The notes under the pieces are model-generated. The model saw only the letters and a list, made by a program, of their open reading frames with translations, had not been told where the DNA came from and did not search any database. Both the position numbers and the translations under genes were made by a program. From NCBI GenBank assembly GCA_964406095.1, contig CAYOQJ010000104.1, positions 1 through 34,509 of the forward strand: a stretch of 34,509 bases of DNA, written 5' to 3'. This DNA is from M55B167 sp964406095 (lineage in GTDB: Bacteria; Verrucomicrobiota; Kiritimatiellia; RFP12; UBA1067). Shown here piece by piece: positions 13,888-22,548 of the stretch; the first letter of the stretch is position 1, and each line of letters begins with the position of its first letter.

Positions 13888-16242
13888 TTATTCAAATCCG
13901 ATTGAGAATGAAAACACCTCTTCATCGCTATAGCTGTCATCCTCTGCAATCGGTGTAGCAAAATCGAATCTGATGGGAAAGCCGGGTATATCGATACGAA
14001 ATCCGACACCGACACTGGCGCAGATATCCGAGAGTTCAGGATCTAATTCATCCTCGCCGACTGAGCCCACGTCAAGGAATGTTGCAAATCGCAGTGCTTT
14101 GAAGATCGGAATTGTATATTCCGCCGATGCGAGCATCAAGGTTTGGCCGCCGATTGACGCATGGGTTGTGCCGCTATTCTTGAGAACTTTGGGGCCAATG
14201 TCGCGATATTCGAAGCCGCGCAGTGAGCGCGGGCCGCCGGCGAAGAGTTTTTCATAGACTGGCACTTCGCCGTTGTAGGCTTCAATTGTTTCAAATCGTC
14301 CGCGCAGGCTCAGCACATGTTTAAACCAAGGCATCGGGAACCAGCGCTGATAATTGCCGCCTAGAGCATAAAGTTCATTATCGCCGAAAGCGTTTTCGTA
14401 GAGGTCGCCGAAAACGGTAGTCCGGTAGCCGCGGGTTGGGACAAACGGCTGATCGCGGGTATCGTGTGCCCAATAGAGCCGGATCACACTATTGATATTA
14501 TCACCATATTCATCATCCTGATAGTTAAAATAGTCATTGTACCTGCCATTATAATCGGACGGGACAGCACTGTTGCCCTGTTCATCGAAGACATAGCCGC
14601 CTTCAACGTCATCCATCTCGACAAGTTCAAGAGTGTAGCGGGCACCTATGCGTCCAACCTTGACGGGGTAGGACAGACCCACGGAACCGCCGGTGCGGAT
14701 GGCGTCATATTCGTCATACCAGCGCATACGGCGGTAGGCCTCGACGGTCAGGGCGATCGGGCGGTCCATGAACCATGGCTCGGTTATGGAAGCCTCTATG
14801 GTCTGGCGTCGGCTACCGGCCTCAACTCCCACACGGGCTTTTTGTCCGCCACCGGTGAAATTTGGCCAATTCATGATATCGAAGTTGCTCTGTGAGACCT
14901 CGGCGAATCCGATCAGATTATCGACACTCGAAAAACCGGCACCGATCATGAAATTGCCGGTGCGCTGTTCGTCGACCTCATAGACCAAGTTGCGGGAATC
15001 TGCGTTATCGGTTGGTTCGCTATAGTTACGAACATTGCTAAAGTAACCGAGATTTTTCAGGCGATTTTCGCTACGTTCTATTGCGACTCCGTTCATGATT
15101 CCGCCGGGGGTGACCATCAACTCGCGGCGGATCACCTTGTCTTTAGTTTTATTATTACCGCGGATAATGATCTCGTTGATATACACGAGACTACCTTCGA
15201 TCACATTAAAGGAGATTGAAATACGTCCGGGTTTACCTTCAATCGGTTCACGGACATCGCGCACAACCGTATCGATATAGCCGCGTGAGGTGTAGTAGTC
15301 GCGAATACTTTTGGCGGCATCATTGATAGCACTCAAGCCAGCTATATCGTCGCTGTGCAGGGTGCTTTGTGCGATAATCTCCTGTTCGGGAAAGAGTTTC
15401 ACGCCGCTGATGGAAGTTTCCTCAATGGTATAGAGATCGCCCTCATTCACGTCAAAAACCATTGCGGCGGTTTCATCGTCGATCATTTCCTTGCGAGCCG
15501 GAGCTACACGCGCATCCAGATAGCCGCGGTTATGGTAGACCGTCTCGGCCTGTTGCCGTGCTTCCTCGAGATCCTGTGCGGAGACCGGGGTATCGGTGAA
15601 CCAGCCACGCGGATCATACCAGGGACGTTGCCCGAAGGAAGAACGCAATTCCTTGGCATTTATGGAGTGGTTGCCGGTAAAGCGGAAATCTTTGATTTTG
15701 ACACGTTCACCCTCATCGATGGTCAGGGTGACATTGGCGGCGCCGGCACCGTTTTCAATCGGCTCGATCCTGACTCCGATTTTGACATCAGAGTAGTATC
15801 GTTTAACATATTCATCGCGTATCGCGGCGACTTTTTCGGACAGAATCGGCTCATCGATATAGTCACCGCTGGTGAGTTCGGACAGCTTACGTATTTTACG
15901 TTCACTGAAATAGTCTGCTCCCTGGATTGTAATTGGTTCTTGGAAACGGTAACGCCGTTTGACCACATAGACAACTCTGACTCCGTCGCCGGCTTTTTCA
16001 AGTTCAACACCGGCGTAGCCGAAGCGTCCGGTATCCAGGAGGGCTCGCACATCCTTGGACATTGCCTCCTGCGAAACAGGATCACCCGGTTTGATACTGC
16101 AGAATGTCAAAACATCCGAAGCATCGGTTCCGATTTTGTCGATAACTCTGACGGTAACCTCTTCAACTGTATTCGGGGCGGCGAACACGGAGGCGGCGAA
16201 CAACATCGACAGCCCTAACAATAAACGCAATAATTTATGCAT
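13888..16242 (-). CDS. bamA: Outer-membrane protein assembly factor BamA (Omp85)
   Basis: 784-aa central subunit of the outer-membrane beta-barrel insertase. Residues 1-21 are a Sec signal peptide ending in FAA. Residues 22 to about 425 hold five POTRA domains, visible as repeats such as GERVKIKDFRFTGNHSI and GSLVYINEIIIRGNNKTKDK. About 430-784 is the Omp85 barrel, including FGDLYENAFG and the lid-loop region GGPRSLRGFEYRDIGP with the conserved RGF. The last strand ends FSFSIGF plus one glutamate, whereas most BamA proteins end in an aromatic residue. The start has a CAGGAG ribosome binding site and a good upstream promoter. First gene of bamA-skp-lpxD. Confidence 0.97.
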   Translation of the reverse strand: MHKLLRLLLGLSMLFAASVFAAPNTVEEVTVRVIDKIGTDASDVLTFCSIKPGDPVSQEAMSKDVRALLDTGRFGYAGVELEKAGDGVRVVYVVKRRYRFQEPITIQGADYFSERKIRKLSELTSGDYIDEPILSEKVAAIRDEYVKRYYSDVKIGVRIEPIENGAGAANVTLTIDEGERVKIKDFRFTGNHSINAKELRSSFGQRPWYDPRGWFTDTPVSAQDLEEARQQAETVYHNRGYLDARVAPARKEMIDDETAAMVFDVNEGDLYTIEETSISGVKLFPEQEIIAQSTLHSDDIAGLSAINDAAKSIRDYYTSRGYIDTVVRDVREPIEGKPGRISISFNVIEGSLVYINEIIIRGNNKTKDKVIRRELMVTPGGIMNGVAIERSENRLKNLGYFSNVRNYSEPTDNADSRNLVYEVDEQRTGNFMIGAGFSSVDNLIGFAEVSQSNFDIMNWPNFTGGGQKARVGVEAGSRRQTIEASITEPWFMDRPIALTVEAYRRMRWYDEYDAIRTGGSVGLSYPVKVGRIGARYTLELVEMDDVEGGYVFDEQGNSAVPSDYNGRYNDYFNYQDDEYGDNINSVIRLYWAHDTRDQPFVPTRGYRTTVFGDLYENAFGDNELYALGGNYQRWFPMPWFKHVLSLRGRFETIEAYNGEVPVYEKLFAGGPRSLRGFEYRDIGPKVLKNSGTTHASIGGQTLMLASAEYTIPIFKALRFATFLDVGSVGEDELDPELSDICASVGVGFRIDIPGFPIRFDFATPIAEDDSYSDEEVFSFSIGFE

Positions 16243-16282
16243 TAAAACAACTCCTGAACCTTGTGATTACCAAATAGTGCAA

Positions 16283-16311
16283 ATTAAAGCGTATTTTACC
16301 GGGAAACTCAA
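16283..16311 (-). promoter_or_regulatory. Predicted sigma-70 promoter for bamA-skp-lpxD
   Basis: On the minus strand TTGAGT (16306-16311), a 17-nt spacer and TTTAAT (16283-16288), five of six -10 bases matching consensus. Transcription would start near 16276, about 34 nt before the bamA ATG. A possible divergent -10 (TATAAT, 16369-16374) for hisH lies in the same gap but lacks a good -35 box. Confidence 0.5.
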
Positions 16312-16436
16312 GCATTGAAATTGTCTGATATTTTTTAATTTTGTAGCTAAAAAAGTGCAGGCGGAGTTTATAATTGACTTTCAAATCTCTCTGAACGACA
16401 ATTGGCGCATTAACCGATTATTTGACAAAGGCGAAC

Positions 16437-17054
16437 ATGATAGCAATTGTTGATTACAATGCCGGCAATCTTACCAGCGTAAAACTGGCCTTTAGTGCGC
16501 TGAACTGTGAGGCTGAGGTAACCCAGAACCCTGAGGTTATTTTGCAGGCTGATCGTGTTATTTTTCCCGGGGTCGGCGCGGCGGGTTCCGCCATGCGCAA
16601 TCTCTCTGAACTGAAGCTGATTGATCCCATTAGGGCGGTCACTGCGCGCGGCACTCCTTTTCTCGGCATCTGTTTGGGCACTCAGATTCTGTTTGATTTT
16701 TCCGATGAGGATTTCGGCACTCCCGCTCTCGGCATTCTACCCGGACGCGTGCCGCGTTTTAAGCCCTGCAATCCACGAGACAAGGTGCCTCAGATCGGCT
16801 GGAATCAGGTTGAATACACACAGCCGCATCCGATCATGGACGAAATAGAAAACAGGAGTGAGTTTTACTTTGTTCACAGCTATTATCCTGCACCTGACAA
16901 CGATGAAATTGTAATCGGAACCACCAGCTACGCCGATCTTCGCTTCGCATCCATGGTGGCCGCGCAGAATGTGGTTGCCACGCAGTTTCATCCTGAAAAA
17001 TCGGGACGCATCGGTTTAAAGCTGCTACGTAATTTCATCAACTGGAACCCCTAA
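16437..17054 (+). CDS. hisH: Imidazole glycerol phosphate synthase, glutaminase subunit
   Basis: 205-aa class I glutamine amidotransferase that supplies ammonia to HisF in histidine biosynthesis. IAIVDYNAGNL opens the protein, the nucleophile is Cys79 in GICLGTQ, and His185 and Glu187 in QFHPEKS complete the triad. The oxyanion-region GVGAAG is near 46-51. ATG 16437 is chosen because AAAGG lies just upstream and the family begins here; an in-frame TTG at 16422 adds five residues. hisF follows after 17 nt. No other his genes are in the window. Separate HisH/HisF pairs also serve O-antigen sugar amidation in some bacteria, but no partner for that role is present. Confidence 0.94.
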   Translation: MIAIVDYNAGNLTSVKLAFSALNCEAEVTQNPEVILQADRVIFPGVGAAGSAMRNLSELKLIDPIRAVTARGTPFLGICLGTQILFDFSDEDFGTPALGILPGRVPRFKPCNPRDKVPQIGWNQVEYTQPHPIMDEIENRSEFYFVHSYYPAPDNDEIVIGTTSYADLRFASMVAAQNVVATQFHPEKSGRIGLKLLRNFINWNP

Positions 17055-17071
17055 ACCCCCGCTCTGAGTCA

Positions 17072-17851
17072 ATGCTTACAAAACGCATCATTCCCTGCCT
17101 GGACGTTATCAACCGGCGTGTCACCAAAGGCATCAAGTTCAAGAACAACATCGACCTAGGCGATCCAGTCGAGCTGGCCGTAAAATACAGTGACGGCGGA
17201 TGTGATGAACTGGTGGTTTACGATATTACCGCGTCCGCCGAACATCGTCAGATTGACATTGAGATGGTGCGGGATGTTGCCCGTTCCATCCGCATTCCTT
17301 TCGCCGTGGGGGGCGGCATATCGACTCTTGAGGAGATGTCGCGGGTATTGCTGGCCGGAGCCGAAAAGATTTCGGTCAACTCGCTGGCGGTAAAAAATCC
17401 AGCGATTATCGGTGAGGGAGCTCGTGCTTTCGGCGCCCAGTGCATAGTTCTAGGCATGGATCCGGTTCAAACGCGGAATTTCGAGCGGTGTCCGAGCGGA
17501 TATGAGATAACCACGCGCGGGTTTCGTGAGCACACCGGCATTGATGCAGTTGAGTGGGCTCGGCGTGCTGAGGAGCTTGGTGCTGGTGAGATAGTGGTGA
17601 ATTCGGTAGATGCGGACGGAACACGCGACGGTTTTGAATTAAACATCACCAGGCTGATTGCTGATGCGGTTGCCGTGCCGGTGGTGGCCTCCGGCGGAGC
17701 CGGGTGTGCCGCTCATCTGCGGGATGCATTCAACACCGCGCATGCTGATGCCGCCATTGTGGCTGGCATTTTGCACACTGGAGCAACAACTATTGCACAG
17801 CTCAAGTGTGAACTACATGAAGCGGGAGTGCCCGTGCGCATGCACTGGTGA
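17072..17851 (+). CDS. hisF: Imidazole glycerol phosphate synthase, cyclase subunit
   Basis: 259-aa TIM barrel that uses ammonia from HisH to convert PRFAR to imidazole glycerol phosphate and AICAR. The catalytic aspartates are both in place: D11 in IIPCLDV and D130 in VLGMDPV. Phosphate-binding loops are GGGIS near 80-84 and VASGGAG near 205. DELVVYDITAS near 45-55 matches the family's DELVFLDITAS, and the usual VVAIDAKR after strand 5 reads VLGMDPVQ here, a mild divergence. It follows hisH by 17 nt; ruvB begins 79 nt downstream. Confidence 0.95.
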   Translation: MLTKRIIPCLDVINRRVTKGIKFKNNIDLGDPVELAVKYSDGGCDELVVYDITASAEHRQIDIEMVRDVARSIRIPFAVGGGISTLEEMSRVLLAGAEKISVNSLAVKNPAIIGEGARAFGAQCIVLGMDPVQTRNFERCPSGYEITTRGFREHTGIDAVEWARRAEELGAGEIVVNSVDADGTRDGFELNITRLIADAVAVPVVASGGAGCAAHLRDAFNTAHADAAIVAGILHTGATTIAQLKCELHEAGVPVRMHW

Positions 17852-17930
17852 AATCTGAGGCGGCTACAAGCTGTTACCGGATGGTATATTCACTGACCTA
17901 AGATTTCAAGATTCAAAGGGCTGGAAGGCA

Positions 17931-18953
17931 ATGTCGACACACACAACAGAGGAATACAATCAGCGTAATGCGTCGTTTGACAATTCGCTACGCCCCACCC
18001 GTTTCGACGATTTCACCGGTCAGCAGAAGGTGCGTGACAGACTCATGCTGGCGGTCGAAGCCGCCATGCAGCGCGGGGAACCGCTGGATCATGTTCTGCT
18101 TTCGGGCCCACCCGGACTCGGCAAAACGACTCTGGCCTACATTCTGGGGGTGGCGATGGGGGTGCATGTCAAAACCACCTCCGGACCGGTTATTGACAAG
18201 CCGGGCGATTTGGCCGGGCTACTTACCAGTCTTGAACCCGGCGATCTTGTCTTTATTGACGAAATTCATCGAATACAGCGTTCGGTCGAGGAGTATCTCT
18301 ACTCTGCCATGGAAGATTTCGTAATAGACATCATGATTGATCAGGGGCCGAACGCCCGCTCCGTGCGTCTGGAGCTACCGCGTTTCACTCTGGTTGGCGC
18401 CACCACCCGCAGCGGATTGATCTCGGCTCCGTTACGATCACGTTTTGGCTTGATTAACCGACTTGATTATTATCTGCTGGAAGATCTGACCCGAATCGTA
18501 AAGCGTTCCGCCGCAAAATTAAACATCAGCATTGATGATAACGGAGCTACCGAGATAGCCTCCCGTTCACGTGGCACACCGCGTATTGCCAACAATCTGC
18601 TGCGTCGGGTGCGTGATTTCGCCCAGGTTCGTGCTGACAATCATATCAACCGTCCGATTGCCGATCAAGCGCTCTCGTTGCTTGAGATCGACCCGCAAGG
18701 GCTGGATGAGATGGATATTCGCATACTGGAGACGATTGTGACAAAATTCAACGGCGGCCCGGTCGGTCTGGGAACGATCGCGGTTTCAGTTGGTGAGGAA
18801 CGTGACACCATCGAAGAGGTGTACGAACCATATCTGATTCAGGAAGGTTATCTGCAACGTACCCCCAAGGGCAGACAGGCAACCCGCATATGTTACGAGC
18901 GCCTCGGAGTACGTCCGATCAACGGTGCGTCGCAGGATGAACTGCCGTTATGA
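17931..18953 (+). CDS. ruvB: Holliday junction branch migration helicase RuvB
   Basis: 340-aa AAA+ motor that drives branch migration with RuvA. Walker A GPPGLGKT is at 59-66, Walker B with D110-E111 in VFIDEIHR, sensor 1 in LVGATTRSG, the arginine-finger region in APLRSRFG, and the C-terminal winged helix includes GPVGLGTIA and EPYLIQEGYLQRTPKGR. Length is normal for the family. ATG 17931 has GGAAGG close upstream. ruvA and ruvC are not adjacent in this window. It is in a plus-strand run between hisHF and galE. Confidence 0.97.
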   Translation: MSTHTTEEYNQRNASFDNSLRPTRFDDFTGQQKVRDRLMLAVEAAMQRGEPLDHVLLSGPPGLGKTTLAYILGVAMGVHVKTTSGPVIDKPGDLAGLLTSLEPGDLVFIDEIHRIQRSVEEYLYSAMEDFVIDIMIDQGPNARSVRLELPRFTLVGATTRSGLISAPLRSRFGLINRLDYYLLEDLTRIVKRSAAKLNISIDDNGATEIASRSRGTPRIANNLLRRVRDFAQVRADNHINRPIADQALSLLEIDPQGLDEMDIRILETIVTKFNGGPVGLGTIAVSVGEERDTIEEVYEPYLIQEGYLQRTPKGRQATRICYERLGVRPINGASQDELPL

Positions 18954-19046
18954 GTGTTGGCACAGGCAGGCAACCGGCTTTTTTTGTGGCAGGAGCCGGG
19001 AGCACAGGGCAGAACGAAGCCTGATTTCAGAGCAAAGGAGAGGATC

Positions 19047-20069
19047 ATGAAAATTCTTGTTACCGGAGGCGCCGGATATATCGGCAGTCACACCTGTGTG
19101 GAACTGCTCAACGCTGGCCATGAGGTTGTAGTAGTGGACAATCTGTGCAACAGTGTCGAAGAGAGTCTGGATCGGGTGCGAGAGATTACCGGGCGAGAGG
19201 TGGAATTTCACCGGATCGACATCTGTGACCGTCCGGCACTCGAAGGGGTATTTCGGAGCGCGGGTCCTTTTGATGCGGTAATTCATTTCGCGGCATTGAA
19301 GGCGGTAGGCGAATCCACGCAGGTCCCGCTAAAATATTATCATAACAACATAACCGGTACCGTGAACCTCTGTGCGGTCATGGCTGCAAATAATTGTTTC
19401 AATCTAGTTTTCAGCTCTTCGGCCACTGTGTACGGCAATCCGCAATCCGTACCAATCCGCGAAGATTTCCCCACCCCTGGCGCGACCAATCCTTATGGGT
19501 GGAGCAAACTGATGATGGAGCAGATTCTCAGGGATATACACAGCTCTGATCCGCGTTGGAATATCGTGATTTTGCGTTATTTCAATCCGATTGGAGCGCA
19601 TGAGAGCGGTTTGATCGGAGAAGATCCCGCCGGTATTCCCAACAATCTGTTACCATATGTCGCTCAGGTGGCCGTCGGCAGACTCAAGTGCATCTCAATC
19701 TTTGGTGATGATTATCCCACTGTTGACGGCACTGGGGTACGGGATTATATTCATGTAATTGATCTGGCGGCGGGTCATCTGCGGGCTATTGAAAAACTCA
19801 ACTCAGCGCCCGGGCTAAAGACATACAATCTGGGGACCGGTGAGGGCTACAGTGTTTTGCAGGTGGTCAAAGCCTTCGAGAAGGAATGTGGCAGAAAACT
19901 GCCCATTGAAATCAAGCCGCGGCGTCCAGGCGACATTGCGGAGTGCTGGGCAGACCCGGCCAAAGCCGAACGCGAACTAGGTTGGCGAGCCACGTTTGAT
20001 CTGAAGAGGATGTGCGCCGACACTTGGCGCTGGCAGTCGCTCAATCCCGACGGATACGCCAGGGGATAA
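19047..20069 (+). CDS. galE: UDP-glucose 4-epimerase
   Basis: 340-aa extended short-chain dehydrogenase interconverting UDP-glucose and UDP-galactose, feeding LPS or capsule precursors. The NAD motif GGAGYIG is at 7-13, the catalytic serine lies in SSSATVYG (123-130), and Tyr150/Lys154 in NPYGWSK form the YxxxK pair. NPIGAH and the C-terminal RRPGDIAECWADP match GalE closely. ATG 19047 is fixed by a strong AAAGGAGAGG ribosome binding site. A longer in-frame ORF from 18954 overlaps only noncoding sequence after ruvB. Activity on N-acetylated UDP-sugars is possible but cannot be judged here. Confidence 0.95.
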   Translation: MKILVTGGAGYIGSHTCVELLNAGHEVVVVDNLCNSVEESLDRVREITGREVEFHRIDICDRPALEGVFRSAGPFDAVIHFAALKAVGESTQVPLKYYHNNITGTVNLCAVMAANNCFNLVFSSSATVYGNPQSVPIREDFPTPGATNPYGWSKLMMEQILRDIHSSDPRWNIVILRYFNPIGAHESGLIGEDPAGIPNNLLPYVAQVAVGRLKCISIFGDDYPTVDGTGVRDYIHVIDLAAGHLRAIEKLNSAPGLKTYNLGTGEGYSVLQVVKAFEKECGRKLPIEIKPRRPGDIAECWADPAKAERELGWRATFDLKRMCADTWRWQSLNPDGYARG

Positions 20070-20122
20070 CCGGTTTCAAAGCAGAGCGCAGCGAGAGGGA
20101 ACAATGCCAAAGTCTACTACTG

Positions 20123-20134
20123 GTTTCTGAATTT
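20123..20134. repeat. Short partial match to the window-start repeat arm
   Basis: GTTTCTGAATTT matches 12 bases of the inverted-repeat arm at 105-116. It lies between galE and the glycosylase gene. The match is short enough to be chance or a decayed copy. Confidence 0.2.
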
Positions 20135-20186
20135 ATCAAAATGATATGCGCCCACGAAAAGTGGAAAGTTGACAGATAACGGCAAG

Positions 20187-21017
20187 ATGGATTCTATTAA
20201 CGCAATTATAGAAGATTTAGCGCAACACATCTCCATACTGCAGGAGGTAGGGCAGCATTCTGCCTACATTGAGCGGCAGGTGGTTCTGGATATAACAAAA
20301 CCGGCCATACGGCGGAGCTCTATCGCGGCAAGCGGAATCGCCTCCGGCGCAACCGCAGCTGCTGAAAAGGGTGAACCGCTGAGCGCGACCGTACTTCGCA
20401 ACGCCAATCGGCTACAGCAGCCTGAAGAGCGTTTGAGTGCCATGCGAAAACTGCACCATGAAATGAATCATTGTTTTGACTGCGAACTCTGTAAAAACCG
20501 TGATAGCACTACTCTACCGGGAGAGGGCAATCTCAACTCGCCTGACATCATGGTAGTCGGAGAGTGTGCTGATGATAACGATAAAGCGGCCAACAGGATT
20601 TTCAGTGGTGAAGCGGGGACTCTCTTCGCCAAGATGCTGGCTTCAATCGGCTACCGTCGCGAAGATGTTTATGTGACTAATGTATGCAAGTGTCCGAGCC
20701 CGGGCAACCGTAAGCCCTCGATGCGGGAACTGCGGGCCTGCCACGGTTTTCTTGAGGAGCAGATCAGGATAGTCCGGCCCAAGGTTATTCTGATTATGGG
20801 CGAGCACGCCGGCAAGGCTCTCTTTTACAAAGAGCCTTCCTTACTGAAACCGCAGGGCAGCTGGAGCAGATTTCACGGGATTCCGGTGATGACGACCTTC
20901 CACCCGAAATACATTTTACGTTTCAGCGACACCGACGACAAGCACCAGACTGCACTCAAGCGTGCCGTTTGGCGGGCACTCCAATCGGTGGAAAGAGTAT
21001 TACGATCCCGTCTGTAG
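20187..21017 (+). CDS. Uracil-DNA glycosylase superfamily protein, family 4-like (Fe-S)
   Basis: 276-aa DNA-repair glycosylase-type protein. The N-terminal 80 residues are low in similarity. The iron-sulfur cysteines expected in family 4 are present: C99 and C102 (CELC), C169 (VCKCPSPGNR) and C185 (RACHGF). Motif A, usually GEAPGxxED, reads GECADDND; the following FVGxxG reads FSGEAG. Motif B is FHPKYIL. The NRKP segment is typical. The altered motif A leaves substrate range or activity in question. ATG 20187 is chosen; an in-frame TTG at 20169 adds six residues, and neither has a strong ribosome binding site. Last gene of the hisH-to-UDG plus-strand run. Confidence 0.88.
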   Translation: MDSINAIIEDLAQHISILQEVGQHSAYIERQVVLDITKPAIRRSSIAASGIASGATAAAEKGEPLSATVLRNANRLQQPEERLSAMRKLHHEMNHCFDCELCKNRDSTTLPGEGNLNSPDIMVVGECADDNDKAANRIFSGEAGTLFAKMLASIGYRREDVYVTNVCKCPSPGNRKPSMRELRACHGFLEEQIRIVRPKVILIMGEHAGKALFYKEPSLLKPQGSWSRFHGIPVMTTFHPKYILRFSDTDDKHQTALKRAVWRALQSVERVLRSRL

Positions 21018-21036
21018 CACCGTAACACAGGTCTTT

Positions 21037-21060
21037 GCTCCGGGGTACTGCGTACGGAGC
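21037..21060. other. Hairpin between convergent UDG and rubredoxin genes
   Basis: GCTCC (21037-21041) pairs with GGAGC (21056-21060), and an inner GTAC/GTAC stem has a TGC loop. It lies between two convergent stop codons but has no U-tract on either strand, so a terminator role is doubtful. Confidence 0.3.
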
Positions 21061-21077
21061 CTCAAGGCAACCGGAAT

Positions 21078-21236
21078 TCAGGCCGGTTCAAACTGATCCT
21101 TGCCGACGCCGCATTCAGGACAGGTCCAATCTTCGGGTACATCCGCCCAGGCTGTTCCGGGGGCAACGCCGCTGTCGGGATCGCCGATTTCGGGATCATA
21201 AATATAACCGCATACTACGCAAACATACTTATCCAT
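21078..21236 (-). CDS. Rubredoxin
   Basis: 52-aa one-iron electron carrier. The two knuckles CVVCGY and CPECGV hold the Fe(Cys)4 site, and the core YDPEIGD, GTAWADVPEDW is canonical. ATG 21236 is set by an AAAGGAA ribosome binding site 7 nt upstream and the usual MDKYVC start; the longer in-frame ORF to 21332 is noncoding leader. Rubredoxins serve anaerobic redox chains such as superoxide or oxygen detoxification in anaerobes. No rubrerythrin or rubredoxin oxidoreductase is adjacent, so it appears monocistronic. Confidence 0.97.
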   Translation of the reverse strand: MDKYVCVVCGYIYDPEIGDPDSGVAPGTAWADVPEDWTCPECGVGKDQFEPA

Positions 21237-21445
21237 TGTAAGTTCCTTTCCAATTGAACCGTTACTATCTTGCACTTCACATCGGCTTACGAGCCGCGAA
21301 CACTTTTGATTTAATAATACCCGCTTTCCCACCTTCCTTCAACCCCAAACAGAGGTAATTTTTTTATCATGTAAAACGGCAATTTACTAGTGAGAACGGC
21401 ACAGAGCTTAATTTCATTCTGCACATGATAAACACACTATACTTA

Positions 21446-21637
21446 TTACTCCACAACCATTCGAGCATATTTATTAAACACAGCGTGTCCGGGACGCAAT
21501 GACCCATCTCTTCTGATAAATGCCATATATCCGGCATTTATGACGGGGCCGAGTTCCGGCGGGTGCAAGTCTGCCACAGGAGAGGTATGCAAAGCATGCG
21601 GCAGAAAGCCGATATTCAATTTCACAAGACCTTCCAA
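21446..21637 (-). pseudogene. Possible C-terminal relic of a protein gene, unidentified
   Basis: A 63-codon minus-strand frame (TTG 21637) reads like real protein, with balanced composition and segments such as ADLHPPELGPVINAGYM and LRPGHAVFNKYARMVVE. It stays open upstream for another 17 codons before a stop and has no ribosome binding site. It could be a decayed gene end or a chance frame. I do not recognise a family. Confidence 0.2.
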
Positions 21638-21655
21638 GGTTCCCTCAACAATTAA

Positions 21656-21708
21656 CCTATTTACAGCATTTGAAATTATGAAACTGAGTTAAATGATTGT
21701 TAATAAGA
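21656..21708 (+). repeat. Dispersed 53-bp repeat, copy 2
   Basis: Matches the minus strand of 81-133 at 48 of 53 bases. Similarity fades just after the GTTAATAAG run. It is intergenic between rubredoxin and trmB. Confidence 0.7.
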
Positions 21709-21770
21709 TTGGTATCATAAGTAGATCCAGCTCTCGACAGATTGCGTATGCGCTGCGAAGATTTTTTATA

Positions 21771-21810
21771 TGCGACGACAGAGTCGACGCAATGATGAGC
21801 GTAAAAAAGA
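21771..21810 (+). repeat. 40-bp direct repeat flanking trmB, copy 1
   Basis: Identical at 39 of 40 positions to 22633-22672, in the same orientation. It begins with an imperfect palindrome (GCGACGAC.AG.GTCGACGC) followed by a segment ending GAGCGTAAAAAAGA. It lies just past the trmB stop. Confidence 0.85.
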
Positions 21811-21855
21811 GAGAAGAGAGACAGAAAACCATATTGAGGAGAATTTTTCTCCTCT

Positions 21856-22548
21856 TCACTCTTCACTCTTCTTAGGCAGCATCTCCAGCGGCAGGGTCAT
21901 AGGCGCGAGTGGAGGTTCATTTTCAGTCGGCAGTGCCTGAAAAGCGCATTGGCCGATCGACAGCCCCTGGCCGCGAAAGAGCAGTTCAAAGTCGGTCTGC
22001 TCGTCTGGCGTCCGTTTCATCGGAGCAATCTCCAAGAAGCGCGAATCTGCGCTCATGCAGGCGCAAATCTCTTGAAAATACGCAGAATGATCGGTGGCGA
22101 CCTCCAATCGTCCACCGCTTTCAAGCGCATACCAGAGCGCATCCCGTAAAAACGGTGAGAATAAACGATGGCTGTGGTGGCGACGTTTCGGCCACGGATC
22201 CGGGCAGAAGATATAAACGCAGCGCACACTATGCCGCGGCAGAAGATAATACATGGTGTAAAGCGCCTCGAGACACACCACGCGGATATTGTCGAGATTG
22301 GCAACTGAGGCACGTCTATCCAGTGTGCGCACACGCCCGATCATCCGCTCAATGGCCAGATAGTTTACCGCGGGGTGGCTTTGTGCGCGGGAGATCAGGA
22401 AGCGTCCGGTACCGGCACCGATTTCCACCTCCAATGGGAAATCCCGTGGAAAAAGCTGAGCAGGACTCAGAGGCACACAAGGATCGCTGATCGGCACGAC
22501 CCGTGCTGGAATTGTAGTGTTACGCCTGCATCTGTATCTTCCAGCCAT
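21856..22548 (-). CDS. trmB: tRNA (guanine-N7-)-methyltransferase
   Basis: 230-aa enzyme that methylates G46 in the tRNA variable loop using SAM. The SAM motif EIGAGTG is at 42-48, and the family signature CPDPWPKRRHHSHRL is near 115-129. The late TDHSAYF block corresponds to the TDxxxY substrate motif. About 35 N-terminal residues precede the fold, a little longer than average. ATG 22548 has only a weak GAGTGAG upstream. The gene is flanked on both sides by near-identical 40-bp direct repeats. It lies downstream of iorB on the same strand with a 265-nt gap. Confidence 0.93.
   Translation of the reverse strand: MAGRYRCRRNTTIPARVVPISDPCVPLSPAQLFPRDFPLEVEIGAGTGRFLISRAQSHPAVNYLAIERMIGRVRTLDRRASVANLDNIRVVCLEALYTMYYLLPRHSVRCVYIFCPDPWPKRRHHSHRLFSPFLRDALWYALESGGRLEVATDHSAYFQEICACMSADSRFLEIAPMKRTPDEQTDFELLFRGQGLSIGQCAFQALPTENEPPLAPMTLPLEMLPKKSEE

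Larger units (their letters stand above)
21237..21855. other. Gap between rubredoxin and trmB with repeats and a possible gene relic
   Basis: No intact gene is evident across about 619 bp. It contains a protein-like open frame without a good start (21446-21637), copy 2 of the 53-bp dispersed repeat (21656-21708) and copy 1 of the 40-bp trmB-flanking repeat (21771-21810). The rest is AT-rich with no feature that I can name. Confidence 0.6.

Noticed and set aside
16437..17851. HisH/HisF pair as an O-antigen amidation module
   Set aside because: No WbpG-like partner is present, and both proteins keep the normal catalytic residues at canonical positions; histidine biosynthesis is simpler. The nearby galE alone is weak support.
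18954..19046. N-terminal extension of galE
   Set aside because: A strong ribosome binding site precedes ATG 19047, and the extension has no GalE similarity.
21037..21060. Hairpin as an intrinsic terminator for UDG or rubredoxin
   Set aside because: No U-tract on either strand; listed only as a hairpin.
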